Shown in pieces: positions 16,203-25,519 of a stretch of 64,000 bases of DNA (position 1 is its first letter; the number at the start of each line of letters is the position of its first letter). The stretch is from Pseudomonas lutea (GTDB lineage Bacteria > Pseudomonadota > Gammaproteobacteria > Pseudomonadales > Pseudomonadaceae). The stretch lies in NCBI RefSeq assembly GCF_000759445.1, contig NZ_JRMB01000002.1, forward strand, positions 372,001-436,000, in the 5' to 3' direction. The notes under the pieces are model-generated. The model did no database searches, was not told the DNA's origin, and was given only the letters and a program-made list of their open reading frames with translations. Both the position numbers and the translations under genes were made by a program.

Positions 16203-19200
16203 ATGTCGCTGTCCAGCGGGCTGATCGCTGCCGTCGCCCTGGCCTATATGGCCATCATGTTTGCCATCGCCTTTTACGGGGACCGTCGCAGTGCGCCGCT
16301 GCCCCCGCGACTGCGCGCCTGGGTGTACAGCCTTTCGCTGGCGGTCTACTGCACCAGCTGGACGTTTTTCGGCTCGGTTGGCCAGGCCGCAGAACAGCTG
16401 TGGTCGTTCCTGCCCATTTACCTTGGGCCGATTCTGCTGTTGCTGCTCGCACCCTGGGTGCTGCAGAAGATGGTGCTGATCAGCAAGCAGGAAAACATCA
16501 CCTCCATCGCTGACTTCATTGCTGCCCGTTACGGCAAGTCACAGACGCTGGCCGTGGTGGTTGCGCTGATCTGCCTGATCGGCGTTCTGCCTTACATTGC
16601 GCTGCAACTCAAAGGCATCGTGCTGGGGGTGAACATCCTCATCGGTGCCGGCGCCGACGCTACGGGCACGCGTGCGCAAGACACCGCATTGATCGTTTCC
16701 CTGGTGCTCGCGCTGTTCACCATCGTCTTCGGCACCCGCAACCTCGACGCCACCGAACATCACCGGGGCATGGTCCTGGCGATTGCGTTCGAGTCGCTGG
16801 TCAAGCTGTTCGCTTTCATGGCCGTTGGTGCGTTCATCACGTTCGGGCTTTACGACGGAGTGGACGATCTGTTCAATCAGGCGATGCTCGCGCCACGGCT
16901 TGAGGCGTACTGGAAGGAAACGGTCAATTGGCCCTCGATGGTGGTGCAGACCGGCGTCGCCATGATGGCGATCATCTGTCTGCCCCGGCAGTTTCACGTC
17001 ACGGTGGTGGAGAACATCGAACCCCAGGACCTGCGCCTGGCCAAGTGGGTTTTCCCCGCTTACCTGCTGCTGGCCGCGGTGTTTGTGGTGCCGATTGCGC
17101 TGGCCGGGCAAATGCTGCTGCCTGCCTCGGTGCTGCCGGACTCGTTCGTCATCAGCGTACCGCTTGCCCATGCGCATCCGGCGCTGGCCATGCTGGCGTT
17201 CATTGGCGGCGCCTCGGCGGCCACCGGCATGGTGATTGTCGCCAGCGTGGCGCTGTCGACCATGGTGTCCAACGACATGCTGCTGCCCTGGCTGCTGCGG
17301 CGCAAAACCGCCGAGCGCCCGTTCGAAGCGTTCCGTTACTGGATGCTGTCGGTGCGCAGGGTCAGCATCGTGGTCATCCTGCTGCTCGCCTACGTCAGCT
17401 ACCGCTTGCTGGGATCGACCGCCAGCCTGGCAACCATCGGCCAGATCGCCTTTGCCGCCATCACTCAGTTGATGCCGGCGATGATCGGCGCGCTGTACTG
17501 GAAACCGGCCAATCGACGTGGCGTGTTCGCCGGGCTGGCTGCCGGCGTGTTCATCTGGTTTTACACGCTGGTGCTGCCGATCATCGCTCACAGCATGAGT
17601 TGGTCGCTGCACAGCTTTCCCCTGCTGGCGTGGCTGCACAGCAATCCGTTCAATCTGCCGATCAGCCCACTGACTCAAGGCGTTGTGCTGTCGATGCTGG
17701 GCAATCTGGTGCTGTTCGTCTGGGTGTCATTGCTGTCGCGGACACGGGTGTCCGAGCACTGGCAGGCGGGACGGTTTATTGGCCAGGAACTTCAAGCGCG
17801 GCCCAACAATCGCTCGCTGCTGGCGGTGCAGATAGAGGATCTGCTCAAGCTTTCTGCGCGTTTCGTGGGCGAAGAACGCGCGCAGCAAAGCTTCATCCGC
17901 TTCGCCTATCGCCAGGGCAAGGGATTCAACCCCAATCAAAACGCTACGGGCGAGTGGATCGCCCACACAGAACGCCTGTTGGCCGGCGTGCTGGGCACTT
18001 CGTCGACACGGGCGGTGGTGAAAGCTGCGATCGAAGGCCGCGACATGCAACTTGAGGACGTGGTACGCATTGCCGATGAAGCGTCCGAGGTCCTCCAATT
18101 CAACCGGGCACTGTTGCAGGGCGCCATTGAAAATATTACCCAGGGCATCAGCGTGGTGGATCAGTCCCTGCGCCTGGTGGCCTGGAACGCGCGCTATCTG
18201 GAGCTGTTCAATTACCCGGAGGGTTTGATCAGCGTGGGCCGGCCCATAGCCGACATCATCCGCTACAACGCCGAGCGCGGTTTGCTCGGGCCCGGAGAGG
18301 CGGAGGTGCATGTCGCCCGGCGTTTGCACTGGATGCGTCAGGGCCGCGCGCACACCTCCGAGCGCTTGTTTCCGAATGGCCAGGTGATTGAGCTGATCGG
18401 CAATCCGATGCCTGGCGGCGGGTTCGTGATGAGTTTTACCGACATCACAGCGTTTCGCGAGGCCGAGCATGCGCTCAAGGGCGCCAACGAGAGTCTTGAG
18501 CAGCGCGTCGCCGAACGCACGCGTGAGCTGTCGCAACTGAACGCCGCGCTGAGCGAAGCCAAGGCCCACGCCGAGGCGGCGAATCAGTCGAAAACGCGCT
18601 TTCTTGCCGCGGTCAGCCACGACCTGATGCAACCCATGAATGCTGCCCGGTTGTTTTCGGCAGCCCTGCTGCACAACGACGACAACGTGCCTGCGGAGGC
18701 GAAGCAGCTGATCCATCATCTGGACAGCTCGCTGCGCTCGGCCGAAGACCTGATCAGTGACCTGCTGGACATTTCGCGGCTGGAGAATGGCAAGTTCACA
18801 CCCACTATCACGCCGTTTGCGCTCAACACTGTATTTGAAACCCTGGGAGCGGAATTCACCGCCCTCGCTCAGGAGCAGGGTTTGGACTTCCGCGTCCGAA
18901 GCAGCGCGCTGAGGGTGACCAGCGACGCCAAGCTGTTGCGTCGGGTGCTGCAAAATTTCCTGACCAATGCCTTTCGTTACGCCAAGGGGCCAATTTTGTT
19001 GGGGGTCCGGCGCAGGCACGGGCAATTGAGCCTGGAGGTCTGGGACCGTGGGCCGGGCATTCCCGAAGACAAGCGGCAGGTAATTTTCGAAGAGTTCAAG
19101 CGCCTGGACAGCCACCAGACCCGTGCCGAGAAAGGCTTGGGTTTGGGGCTGGCGATCGCCGATGGCTTGTGTCGGGTGCTTGGTCACTCGCTGGAGGTAC

Positions 19201-19676
19201 GCTCGTGGCCGGGCAAGGGCAGCGTGTTCAGTGTCACTGTGCCGCTGGCGGCCGCTCAACCGTTACCGCCCGCCGCGCCGGCTGAATCGCTCGGCACCGC
19301 GCTGAACGGTACGCAGATTCTGTGCGTCGACAATGAGGACAGCATCCTTATCGGCATGAACAGTTTGCTCAGCCGCTGGGGCTGCCAGGTCTGGACCGCC
19401 CGTAATCGCGAGGAGTGCCAAGCGTTGCTCGATGAGGGCATCCGTCCGCACCTAGCGCTGGTGGACTTTCATCTGGATCACGGCGAAGTCGGCACCGAAC
19501 TGATGGCCTGGCTGCGCACGCAACTGGGTGAGCCGGTGCCGGGTGTCGTGATCAGCGCTGATGGGCGCCCGGAGCTGATTGCCCAGGTGCATGCCGCCGG
19601 CCTGGAATATCTCGCCAAACCGGTAAAGCCTGCGGCGCTGCGGGCTTTGTTGAGCCGGCATGTGCGATTGGGGTGA
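16203..19676 (+). CDS. mxtR: SSS-domain hybrid sensor histidine kinase/response regulator, MxtR-like
   Basis: 1157 aa. The ATG at 16203 follows CTGGAGTTCGTC; an in-frame TTG six codons earlier is less likely. Order of domains: sodium:solute symporter-like membrane part with about 13 helices (1-500), linker, PAS (about 640-750, NITQGISVVDQSLRLVAWNA), coiled coil, HisKA with phospho-acceptor His806 (AAVSHDLMQP), HATPase (GLGLGLAIADGLCRVLGHSL) and a C-terminal receiver with Asp1088 (LVDFHLD). This matches the CbrA/MxtR group; the receiver domain fits MxtR, which with ErdR controls acetate and related carbon metabolism in pseudomonads. The permease part may sense or move a carboxylate. Confidence 0.88.
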   Translation: MSLSSGLIAAVALAYMAIMFAIAFYGDRRSAPLPPRLRAWVYSLSLAVYCTSWTFFGSVGQAAEQLWSFLPIYLGPILLLLLAPWVLQKMVLISKQENITSIADFIAARYGKSQTLAVVVALICLIGVLPYIALQLKGIVLGVNILIGAGADATGTRAQDTALIVSLVLALFTIVFGTRNLDATEHHRGMVLAIAFESLVKLFAFMAVGAFITFGLYDGVDDLFNQAMLAPRLEAYWKETVNWPSMVVQTGVAMMAIICLPRQFHVTVVENIEPQDLRLAKWVFPAYLLLAAVFVVPIALAGQMLLPASVLPDSFVISVPLAHAHPALAMLAFIGGASAATGMVIVASVALSTMVSNDMLLPWLLRRKTAERPFEAFRYWMLSVRRVSIVVILLLAYVSYRLLGSTASLATIGQIAFAAITQLMPAMIGALYWKPANRRGVFAGLAAGVFIWFYTLVLPIIAHSMSWSLHSFPLLAWLHSNPFNLPISPLTQGVVLSMLGNLVLFVWVSLLSRTRVSEHWQAGRFIGQELQARPNNRSLLAVQIEDLLKLSARFVGEERAQQSFIRFAYRQGKGFNPNQNATGEWIAHTERLLAGVLGTSSTRAVVKAAIEGRDMQLEDVVRIADEASEVLQFNRALLQGAIENITQGISVVDQSLRLVAWNARYLELFNYPEGLISVGRPIADIIRYNAERGLLGPGEAEVHVARRLHWMRQGRAHTSERLFPNGQVIELIGNPMPGGGFVMSFTDITAFREAEHALKGANESLEQRVAERTRELSQLNAALSEAKAHAEAANQSKTRFLAAVSHDLMQPMNAARLFSAALLHNDDNVPAEAKQLIHHLDSSLRSAEDLISDLLDISRLENGKFTPTITPFALNTVFETLGAEFTALAQEQGLDFRVRSSALRVTSDAKLLRRVLQNFLTNAFRYAKGPILLGVRRRHGQLSLEVWDRGPGIPEDKRQVIFEEFKRLDSHQTRAEKGLGLGLAIADGLCRVLGHSLEVRSWPGKGSVFSVTVPLAAAQPLPPAAPAESLGTALNGTQILCVDNEDSILIGMNSLLSRWGCQVWTARNREECQALLDEGIRPHLALVDFHLDHGEVGTELMAWLRTQLGEPVPGVVISADGRPELIAQVHAAGLEYLAKPVKPAALRALLSRHVRLG

Positions 19677-19714
19677 GCCTTGTTTCTCGGTGTCGCCTGA
19701 AGCACCGCATTTTG

Positions 19715-20063
19715 TCTGACACACCGGGATGCGCAGGTTTTGCTGCCGCTGCGCGCCAGATCGCGGGCAAGCGCGCTCCTACAAATTGCCGGCGTGCCGA
19801 GAGAATTCGTCAGGACGCGCCTCCGCCTTCCATGCGCCATGCCGAGACAGCGTGCCGTAACGCGATCAGTGTAGGAGCGCGCTTGCCCGCGATCGGCTGC
19901 GCAGCAGTCGTAAAACCCGACCACTTGGCTCTGCCTGACACACCGCGTGCGTAGACTTGCTGCCGCTGCGCGCCAGATCGCGGGCAAGCGCGCTGCTACA
20001 AATGGCCGGCGTGCCTGAATAACGCGATGTGACGCGCCCTTGTAGGAGCGCGCTTGCCCGCGA
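19715..20063. repeat. Duplicated BIME: two long REP units
   Basis: No gene lies between 19677 and 20101. Two units (about 19715-19800 and 19934-20018) are over 80 per cent identical by eye. They share CTGACACACCG, TTGCTGCCGCTGCGCGCCAG, ATCGCGGGCAAGCGCGCT and GCCGGCGTGCC. Each is followed by an inverted arm TGTAGGAGCGCGCTTGCCCG (19870 and 20041). The structure is a duplicated REP-spacer-REP module. Confidence 0.85.
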
Positions 20064-20101
20064 AGCCTTTGACTCTGGGCGACGGCTACGGGCCGTTGTC
20101 G

Positions 20102-20956
20102 CTACTTGACCTTCCTGAACACAAACACCAGCCCAACGACGATCAACACCATGCCCAGCAGGCTCATGAGCGCGAGGCGGTTGCCGAAGATCAGGTAATC
20201 CATGATCGCGGTCACGCCGGGCACTAGATAAAACAGACTGGTGACGTTGACCAGATTGCCCTGTGCGATCAGTCGGTAAAGCAGAAAGGTCGCCAGCACC
20301 GACACCACCAGCCCCATATACAGCACGGGCAGATAGAAGCCGACGCTGTGCTCGAAATGGAACGGCTGAAACGGCACAAACGCCGCACACACCAGCGTCC
20401 CGGCGAGGTACTGCACCGGCAGGGTGCCAAGCGGATTGTCGGTGATGCGCTTTTGCATGATCGAGCCGCCCGTCATGCTCAACATCCCCAGCACACCGAA
20501 TGCCATGCCAGCGAGCGAGCCGCCGTCACCGATGCCTTGCCAGACCACCAACACCAGGCCCGCCAGCCCCAGCGTCAGGCCGAACATGCGGGAGACGGAG
20601 CGGCTGCGCTCCACCAGCACTGCCGTCAGGATCGGCTGTACGCCCATGATCGTCGCCATCACGCCCGGCGCGACTTTCATGTCCAGCGCCAGCAGATAGC
20701 AAATCTGGTAAGCGCCCAACAGCACCGCGCCGGTCATCAATGCGAAGCGCATCGAAGCCCGAGTGGCCGGCAGTTTGTAACCCAGGGCAGGAATCAGAAT
20801 AGCCAGGGCCACCAGCGCCAGCAAAAAACGGAACAGCAAAAACGCGAACGGCGAGGCGTGAGTCAGCCCCCACTTGGAGACAATCGCCCCACTGCTCCAC
20901 AGCAGGACAAACAGCGTGGTGGTGGCCATCGAGGCCAAAGCTTTATGAGCGAACAT
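20102..20956 (-). CDS. DMT-superfamily (EamA) transporter
   Basis: 284 aa with ten hydrophobic segments in two EamA repeats (FVLLWSSGAIVSKWGLTHAS in the first; LGMLSMTGGSIMQKRITDN starting the second). These are small-metabolite exporters, often for amino acids or their derivatives; the substrate cannot be predicted. Single-gene unit. The C-terminus ends in a basic FRKVK. Confidence 0.88.
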   Translation of the reverse strand: MFAHKALASMATTTLFVLLWSSGAIVSKWGLTHASPFAFLLFRFLLALVALAILIPALGYKLPATRASMRFALMTGAVLLGAYQICYLLALDMKVAPGVMATIMGVQPILTAVLVERSRSVSRMFGLTLGLAGLVLVVWQGIGDGGSLAGMAFGVLGMLSMTGGSIMQKRITDNPLGTLPVQYLAGTLVCAAFVPFQPFHFEHSVGFYLPVLYMGLVVSVLATFLLYRLIAQGNLVNVTSLFYLVPGVTAIMDYLIFGNRLALMSLLGMVLIVVGLVFVFRKVK

Positions 20957-21356
20957 GATTCACCTGTGATTCAGACAAAATCGGACCCGGCATCACCGGA
21001 TTCACGGATGTTTTGCGAGCGTTTGCAGGCTGGGTGGGCAGCGATGAGGCAGCCGGTCAGCCGAGCACAACGACCCCTGGCGGTGCAATGGCGCACACGA
21101 CAGGGCTGTTCACAGGAGAAGGTGGGGGGTAACGCGTGATGAAAGCGATTTGCAGGCAACCGCACGGTTCCACAACAGCGCAAGCTGTGGCGGATAAGGC
21201 CAACCGAGGGGTGCTGGAAGCAGGCATCGAACTCATCTTCTGAAAAGGAAATAACTCAGGGTTGCCAAGTGCCACGGCAACGAGGCCGACTATAACCAGC
21301 CATCGCCGCCGTGCGCAATGTCATGGCGCGACGTCGTTCACAGGCTTGATGCGAAG
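20957..21356. other. Intergenic region, nothing recognised
   Basis: A 400-base gap between the DMT transporter and the porin gene. Small open frames on both strands (for example 21057-21275 minus) have no recognisable domain or good start site. No riboswitch core such as the B12 box was found. The minus strand must carry the DMT promoter. Confidence 0.5.
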
Positions 21357-22766
21357 TTACCAGGACAGCTTTAACTCCACACCGAGGTAGTTGCTGTCGT
21401 GCCCGCCGGCATCACGCACTGACTGGCCCACATCATAGTGAACCGCCTCGATGGCGCCGCTCAGGTTACCGGTGAAGGCATAGTCGGTGCGCACTTGCCC
21501 ATAGGCACCCGTCCAGCGACTGCCCTGCCCTGCAGTGCCGGCCACCGCAATGTTGGGTTGCACGTACACGGCGTCTTCGGTGGTTTCTCGCCATTGCAGC
21601 CCGAGCGCCGTCTGAATGCTCAGCTTGGCGATGGGCTTTACCGTGATCGACGGTTTGATGTGCAGGATGTTGGCATAACCCGTATAGCCACCCAGCGAAA
21701 AGTAGTAACCGTTGGGAAACAGCGGGTTGAAGGTGCCCAATGTGCCATCGCCGCTGTTGCGATCGCCCGAAGCCGCATCCATCTGCAGACCCAGACGCGG
21801 CGTCCAGTTCACATCCGCGAAGGTATAACCGACGCGACTGCCGGCCGCCCAGGCGCGAATGCTTTTGGCGCCGACCGAACCGGTCTGCCCCATCGCCTCC
21901 AGATCCCAGTCGTAGCCATCGGCCGCTCCGCCCAGGCGCGCGTCAAAAATGTTCCGATGCTCTGCACCGCTGGCGTCCAGGTAGTTGGCTTCGTCGCGCT
22001 CATACAGGCCGACGTACGCCGACAACTCGTTGCTGCCGCCCACCAGGCGTTCCGCGCGCAGCATGTGAAAGCGGAATTCGTGGTTCGAGCGGTCATCGAA
22101 GTGGCGCTCGTCCTGGTACTGCACCGGTCGGCTGGCGATGGCGATGAAACGCCACAGCCCTGTCTCCCAGTCCGCCCACAACGCATCGAACGACTGGCGC
22201 ACGTTTGGCCCGTCACGAGACGAGATAAAGCGCTGCAAGTCGAAGGCGAAATCCTGCCGCCCCACGCGCGCCTTGAACGTGTTGTCTCCGAGCTTTTTGG
22301 TGTATTCCAGAAACGCCAGGCGCAGGTCGACACGGTTCTGGTCGGCCCCGCCAAGGGAGGTTTTATCGTAGGCGCGCACGTCTTCCAGTTGCGTGAAGAC
22401 GCGCCAGTTTTCGTTGAAGTGCAGATCGGCATGCACCTGAAAACGCTGCAACCGGTAGGCATCCCTGGCCACATTGCGCGTCCCAAATGCGCTGGCGTCG
22501 TTCATCTCGAAGCGTTCGCGAAGGGTCGCGCCCAATGACAAGTAGGTCTGTGGATTGCCGGCGGACAACGGGATGTACTTGAGGCTGTCCAGCGGCGCAG
22601 TCCTGAGGGTCGGATTGGCCAGGACCGACCAATCCTCCTGCCAGCGATTGGTTTTGATCACCGGCCTGGACTCGATCGTCTGCGCACTGACCTGACTGCT
22701 GAACAGCGGCAACGCCATGGCCAGGCACACACCGCTCAGGCCTGATGCGTATCGCACACTCGCCAT
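21357..22766 (-). CDS. Alginate-export-type outer-membrane beta-barrel porin
   Basis: 469 aa with a cleavable signal peptide (LSGVCLAMALPLFSSQVSAQ, cleavage near residue 28). The mature part shows alternating beta strands and ends with LKLSW, a barrel-type end with an aromatic last residue. It resembles the alginate_exp (AlgE-like) family: an N-terminal TLRERFEMNDASAFG and RVGRQDFAFDLQRFISSRDG blocks. It is not in an alginate operon, so it is probably a diffusion channel for an unknown solute. Its ATG lies 3 bases after the stop of the exported VOC protein, so both are made from one mRNA. Confidence 0.85.
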   Translation of the reverse strand: MASVRYASGLSGVCLAMALPLFSSQVSAQTIESRPVIKTNRWQEDWSVLANPTLRTAPLDSLKYIPLSAGNPQTYLSLGATLRERFEMNDASAFGTRNVARDAYRLQRFQVHADLHFNENWRVFTQLEDVRAYDKTSLGGADQNRVDLRLAFLEYTKKLGDNTFKARVGRQDFAFDLQRFISSRDGPNVRQSFDALWADWETGLWRFIAIASRPVQYQDERHFDDRSNHEFRFHMLRAERLVGGSNELSAYVGLYERDEANYLDASGAEHRNIFDARLGGAADGYDWDLEAMGQTGSVGAKSIRAWAAGSRVGYTFADVNWTPRLGLQMDAASGDRNSGDGTLGTFNPLFPNGYYFSLGGYTGYANILHIKPSITVKPIAKLSIQTALGLQWRETTEDAVYVQPNIAVAGTAGQGSRWTGAYGQVRTDYAFTGNLSGAIEAVHYDVGQSVRDAGGHDSNYLGVELKLSW

Positions 22767-22769
22767 CGG

Positions 22770-23681
22770 TCAACCGGCCGCGGCGGTCTGATGGATTTCT
22801 GCGACATAACCGCCCGGAAACTCAACGATGGCCGCTGTGCGACCCGCGCTGGTGAAAGGCTCGACGATCACGTTGACGCCCGCTGCCCTGGCTTTAGCGA
22901 GGGTATCTTGCAGGCTGCTGACTTCGTAGCCGGTGTTGTCATGGCCGAACGGATACGGGAGATGACCGTCTGTTGCCAGCACCACCATCTTGCCAAAGGC
23001 AGACTCGATACGAATGCGGTGATAGGTGGCATCAGTGCGCCCGATTTCAGCGCCTGAGGCCTTCTTGTCATCGCTTACGACCTTGCCGTGGGAAAACGCC
23101 AGAAACGCTTTCACAAATGCAGCGGCGCGGTCGTTGGACACGTACACACGGTTTTCAGGAACGGTTTGAAACGGCGCGTAATTGGGTACCTTGGTGTGCC
23201 AGTAAAGCTGCATGTTCACGCCGCCTGGCCATTGCACCACCGCGTCGCGGCCGATGGGGTCCGGGAAATCGGACACGATCACATCGGCGCCGGCCTGACG
23301 TGCTTCCTTGATCGCCACGTCCATGTCCTTGACCAGATAGCCATTGCGCTCGTCGCCGAAGGGGCGCGGAATCGGCGTCTTGAAGCCGAACAGCGACACC
23401 GTGCCCACTGGCGTCTGGATCAGCTGGGAGGTGGTGCTGCTGGGCACTGGCAGGACGTTGACCACGACCTGAGGCGTGCTCTGGCCGCCGAATGTGGCCG
23501 TGAAGCTCTGGACGAAGCGATCCACGTCTGCAGGGGCCACGTAAACGTGCGTGGTGTCGTATTGGGGTGCCACGGCCACTGCAGCCGATTGGGCAAAGGC
23601 GACGGTGGGGGCAACCACCGCCGCCATCGGACCGGCAAGGCCGAACAGCGTGGCGGAAAGCATCAGGAATCTGGCGCGCAT
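22770..23681 (-). CDS. Exported VOC/glyoxalase-fold protein
   Basis: 303 aa from the second of two ATGs, which has GGAG nine bases upstream; the first ATG at 23687 is too close to it. A clear signal peptide (LMLSATLFGLAGPMAAVV... AFAQ) sends it to the periplasm. Two VOC-type repeats follow: about 40-165 (YDTTHVYVAPADVDRF, VSDFPDPIGRDAVVQWPGG) and about 170-300 (ENRVYVSNDRAAAFVKAFLA, VEPFTSAGRTAAIVEFPGGY). Most VOC proteins are cytoplasmic metalloenzymes, so an exported one upstream of a porin is unusual. Reaction unknown; it may bind or process the solute that the porin admits (inference). Confidence 0.8.
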   Translation of the reverse strand: MRARFLMLSATLFGLAGPMAAVVAPTVAFAQSAAVAVAPQYDTTHVYVAPADVDRFVQSFTATFGGQSTPQVVVNVLPVPSSTTSQLIQTPVGTVSLFGFKTPIPRPFGDERNGYLVKDMDVAIKEARQAGADVIVSDFPDPIGRDAVVQWPGGVNMQLYWHTKVPNYAPFQTVPENRVYVSNDRAAAFVKAFLAFSHGKVVSDDKKASGAEIGRTDATYHRIRIESAFGKMVVLATDGHLPYPFGHDNTGYEVSSLQDTLAKARAAGVNVIVEPFTSAGRTAAIVEFPGGYVAEIHQTAAAG

Positions 23682-23849
23682 GGACATCGTCTCCGGGAAA
23701 AAAGGCTGGACACAGGGTCCGCCGATGCGCGCCCGGAGGATTGAATGGACGTGCTATTTGCCGGATAGGCCCTTTCGACCGTGTCGACGGCACCACTTCC
23801 ACGGGTATGCGCGGACGGGTTCAACGTTTACTGCTGCAGCGTCTGAGCT

Positions 23850-24400
23850 GGCGCCTTCGCCAGCAAGCCGGCTCCTACAGTGGCATTGCGTGCATCCAGC
23901 GGATTCGCGTTCAATCGGGGGCATGCATGCCAGTGGTATTTGCGTGCATCCAGCGGGCTCGCATTCGATCGAGCGGGCATGCATGCCCGTGGAAATTGCG
24001 CGCATTCAGCGGGTTGCATGTCGATCGAGCGGGCTTGCACCACATTCGTAGGAGCCGGCTTGCTGGCGAAGGCGGCGTGTCAGGCGAGGACGATGTCGGA
24101 TGGGCCGACGTCTTCGCGGGCAAGCGCGCTCCTACAATGGAATGGCGTGCATCCAGTGAGGACGACTTCAGCGGGGGACGGTTTTCACCGAACCTGTAGG
24201 AGCCGGCTTGCTGGCGAAGGCGGCGTGTCAGGCGATGACGATGTCGGGTGGGCCGGCGTCTTCGCGGGCAAGCGCGCTACTACAATGGATGGCGTGCATC
24301 CAGCGGGTTCGTGTTCAATTGGGGGCATGCATGCCAGTGGAAATTGCGTGCATTCGGCGGGGTTGCATTTCGATCGCGCGGGCTTCCACCACATTCGTAG
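23850..24400. repeat. Composite array of about 55-bp repeats and BIME units
   Basis: No gene. Tandem units starting GCGTGCATCCAGCGG occur at 23888, 23942 and 23998 (degenerate), then 24145, 24292 and 24346. Several carry a GGGCATGCATGCC core. They alternate with REP-spacer-REP modules starting GTAGGAGCCGGCTTGCTGG (24048 and 24195) and closing GGGCAAGCGCGCTCCTACAA. A third module is split by the IS110 element at 24400/25741. A REP arm (CGCCAGCAAGCCGGCTCCTA) is at 23859. Confidence 0.85.
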
Positions 24401-24532
24401 ATATCGTCTTAATGCTCCTACTGCAAGCCCAGCAGCGCGCTAGCGCTGCTGCTTTTCAAGCAGGCACGAATATACGCCCGCGGCCCATCCCGCAGCGACA
24501 TCCTAGCCATTCAAGTCCTACTTGATCAGCCG

Positions 24533-25504
24533 TTAATGAGCCAAAGCAATTTCAGGTTCGAAAGGCCTGTTGCTTTTAAGCACGCCATAGACCAAGTGCA
24601 ACATCTTACGCATCACTGCACAGATAATTTGCCGGGGAGCCTTTCCGTTCGCCTTCAATCTCTTGGCGAACTCTCTCAGCACCACATTGTGTTGTATTCC
24701 TACGATCGCGGGCATGTAAAGGCCGCCCCTGAGTCGCGACGAGCCGGTTCGACTTATGCGGGTTGGACCCACGTAGCCTCCAGAGCGGTCCTGTCTGGGC
24801 GATAATCCAGCGAAGGCAGAAAGTTTTTTCGGTCCTTCGTAGTCCAGAGGGTCTCCCAGTTCCGCGAGGATCAGCGCGGCGGTCTTCTCGCCTAGACCAT
24901 CAATGGAGGTCATCAACTCGCTCTTGCCGCGTAGGTCAGGATCATCGTCGATGTGTTGCTTGATCGCTTTTTCCGTTTTGGTGATTTCTTCCAAGACATG
25001 AGCAATCACCGATTCGATCGACGTTACGACGTTCGGGCTGGCAACTTCCAAGCGGTTTTTCTCCATCTGGCGGATCTCGTTGAGATCTTCCAAGCGGCGG
25101 ACCAAAGCCCTCAGACGGCGCCGCGACTGTGGCTCAGGCACCCAAAGCCGTAACTTGCGATGCTTCTGCATGGCGAAATCGGAGATGAGTTTGGCGTCAG
25201 TCTTGTCAGTCTTGTTGCGTGACAACTCCGACTTGGCGTGAGCGGCGGTGGTGGCAGGGTTCGCGATATGAAGCCGATATCCCTTTTGAAAAAGGAAGTC
25301 AGCCAACGCTTCGTGATAATTACCCGTGGCCTCGATGACAATCAGCGCGTCCGCTGTGGCGTGCTTGCGAAGCCAGGACTCGAACTCGGCAAAGCCCTTG
25401 GCATCATTGCTCAACTTGCCCTTGGTGCGGTGTTTGCCATTGTCCAACGGCGTCGCAACATCAAAAGTATTCTTGGCCATGTCAACGCCAACGAATGAAG
25501 ACAT
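24533..25504 (-). CDS. IS110-family transposase (bridge-RNA-guided recombinase)
   Basis: 323 aa. The N-terminal RuvC-like DEDD domain starts FVGVDMAKNTFDVATP (Asp8) and includes IVIEATGNYHEALADFL, then ELSRNKTDKTDAKLISDFA. A coiled-coil region (about 130-190) links to the transposase_20 C-terminal domain (TSIDGLGEKTAALILAELGD, LSAFAGLSPRQDRSGG, RTGSSRLRGGLYMPAI), where the catalytic serine of this family lies. ATG has AAAGGAGAACAGC upstream. The enzyme recombines donor and target DNA held together by an RNA from the left end. Confidence 0.95.
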   Translation of the reverse strand: MSSFVGVDMAKNTFDVATPLDNGKHRTKGKLSNDAKGFAEFESWLRKHATADALIVIEATGNYHEALADFLFQKGYRLHIANPATTAAHAKSELSRNKTDKTDAKLISDFAMQKHRKLRLWVPEPQSRRRLRALVRRLEDLNEIRQMEKNRLEVASPNVVTSIESVIAHVLEEITKTEKAIKQHIDDDPDLRGKSELMTSIDGLGEKTAALILAELGDPLDYEGPKKLSAFAGLSPRQDRSGGYVGPTRISRTGSSRLRGGLYMPAIVGIQHNVVLREFAKRLKANGKAPRQIICAVMRKMLHLVYGVLKSNRPFEPEIALAH

Positions 25505-25519
25505 GCTGTTCTCCTTTTC

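Noticed and set aside
17727..19259. 510-codon open frame antisense to the hybrid kinase
   Set aside because: Overlaps conserved PAS, HisKA and HATPase coding sequence; no independent evidence.
20957..21356. Possible riboswitch or small gene upstream of the DMT transporter
   Set aside because: No conserved riboswitch core found and the frame 21057-21275 lacks a ribosome binding site and domain.
23888..24400. Possible CRISPR array
   Set aside because: Units are about 55 bp, degenerate and adjacent without unique spacers of constant length; no cas genes.
23551..24525. Several open frames of 66-210 codons across the repeat array
   Set aside because: They translate REP and tandem-repeat sequence, giving repeated peptides such as CQWYLRASSG and SRLAGEGG; not genes.
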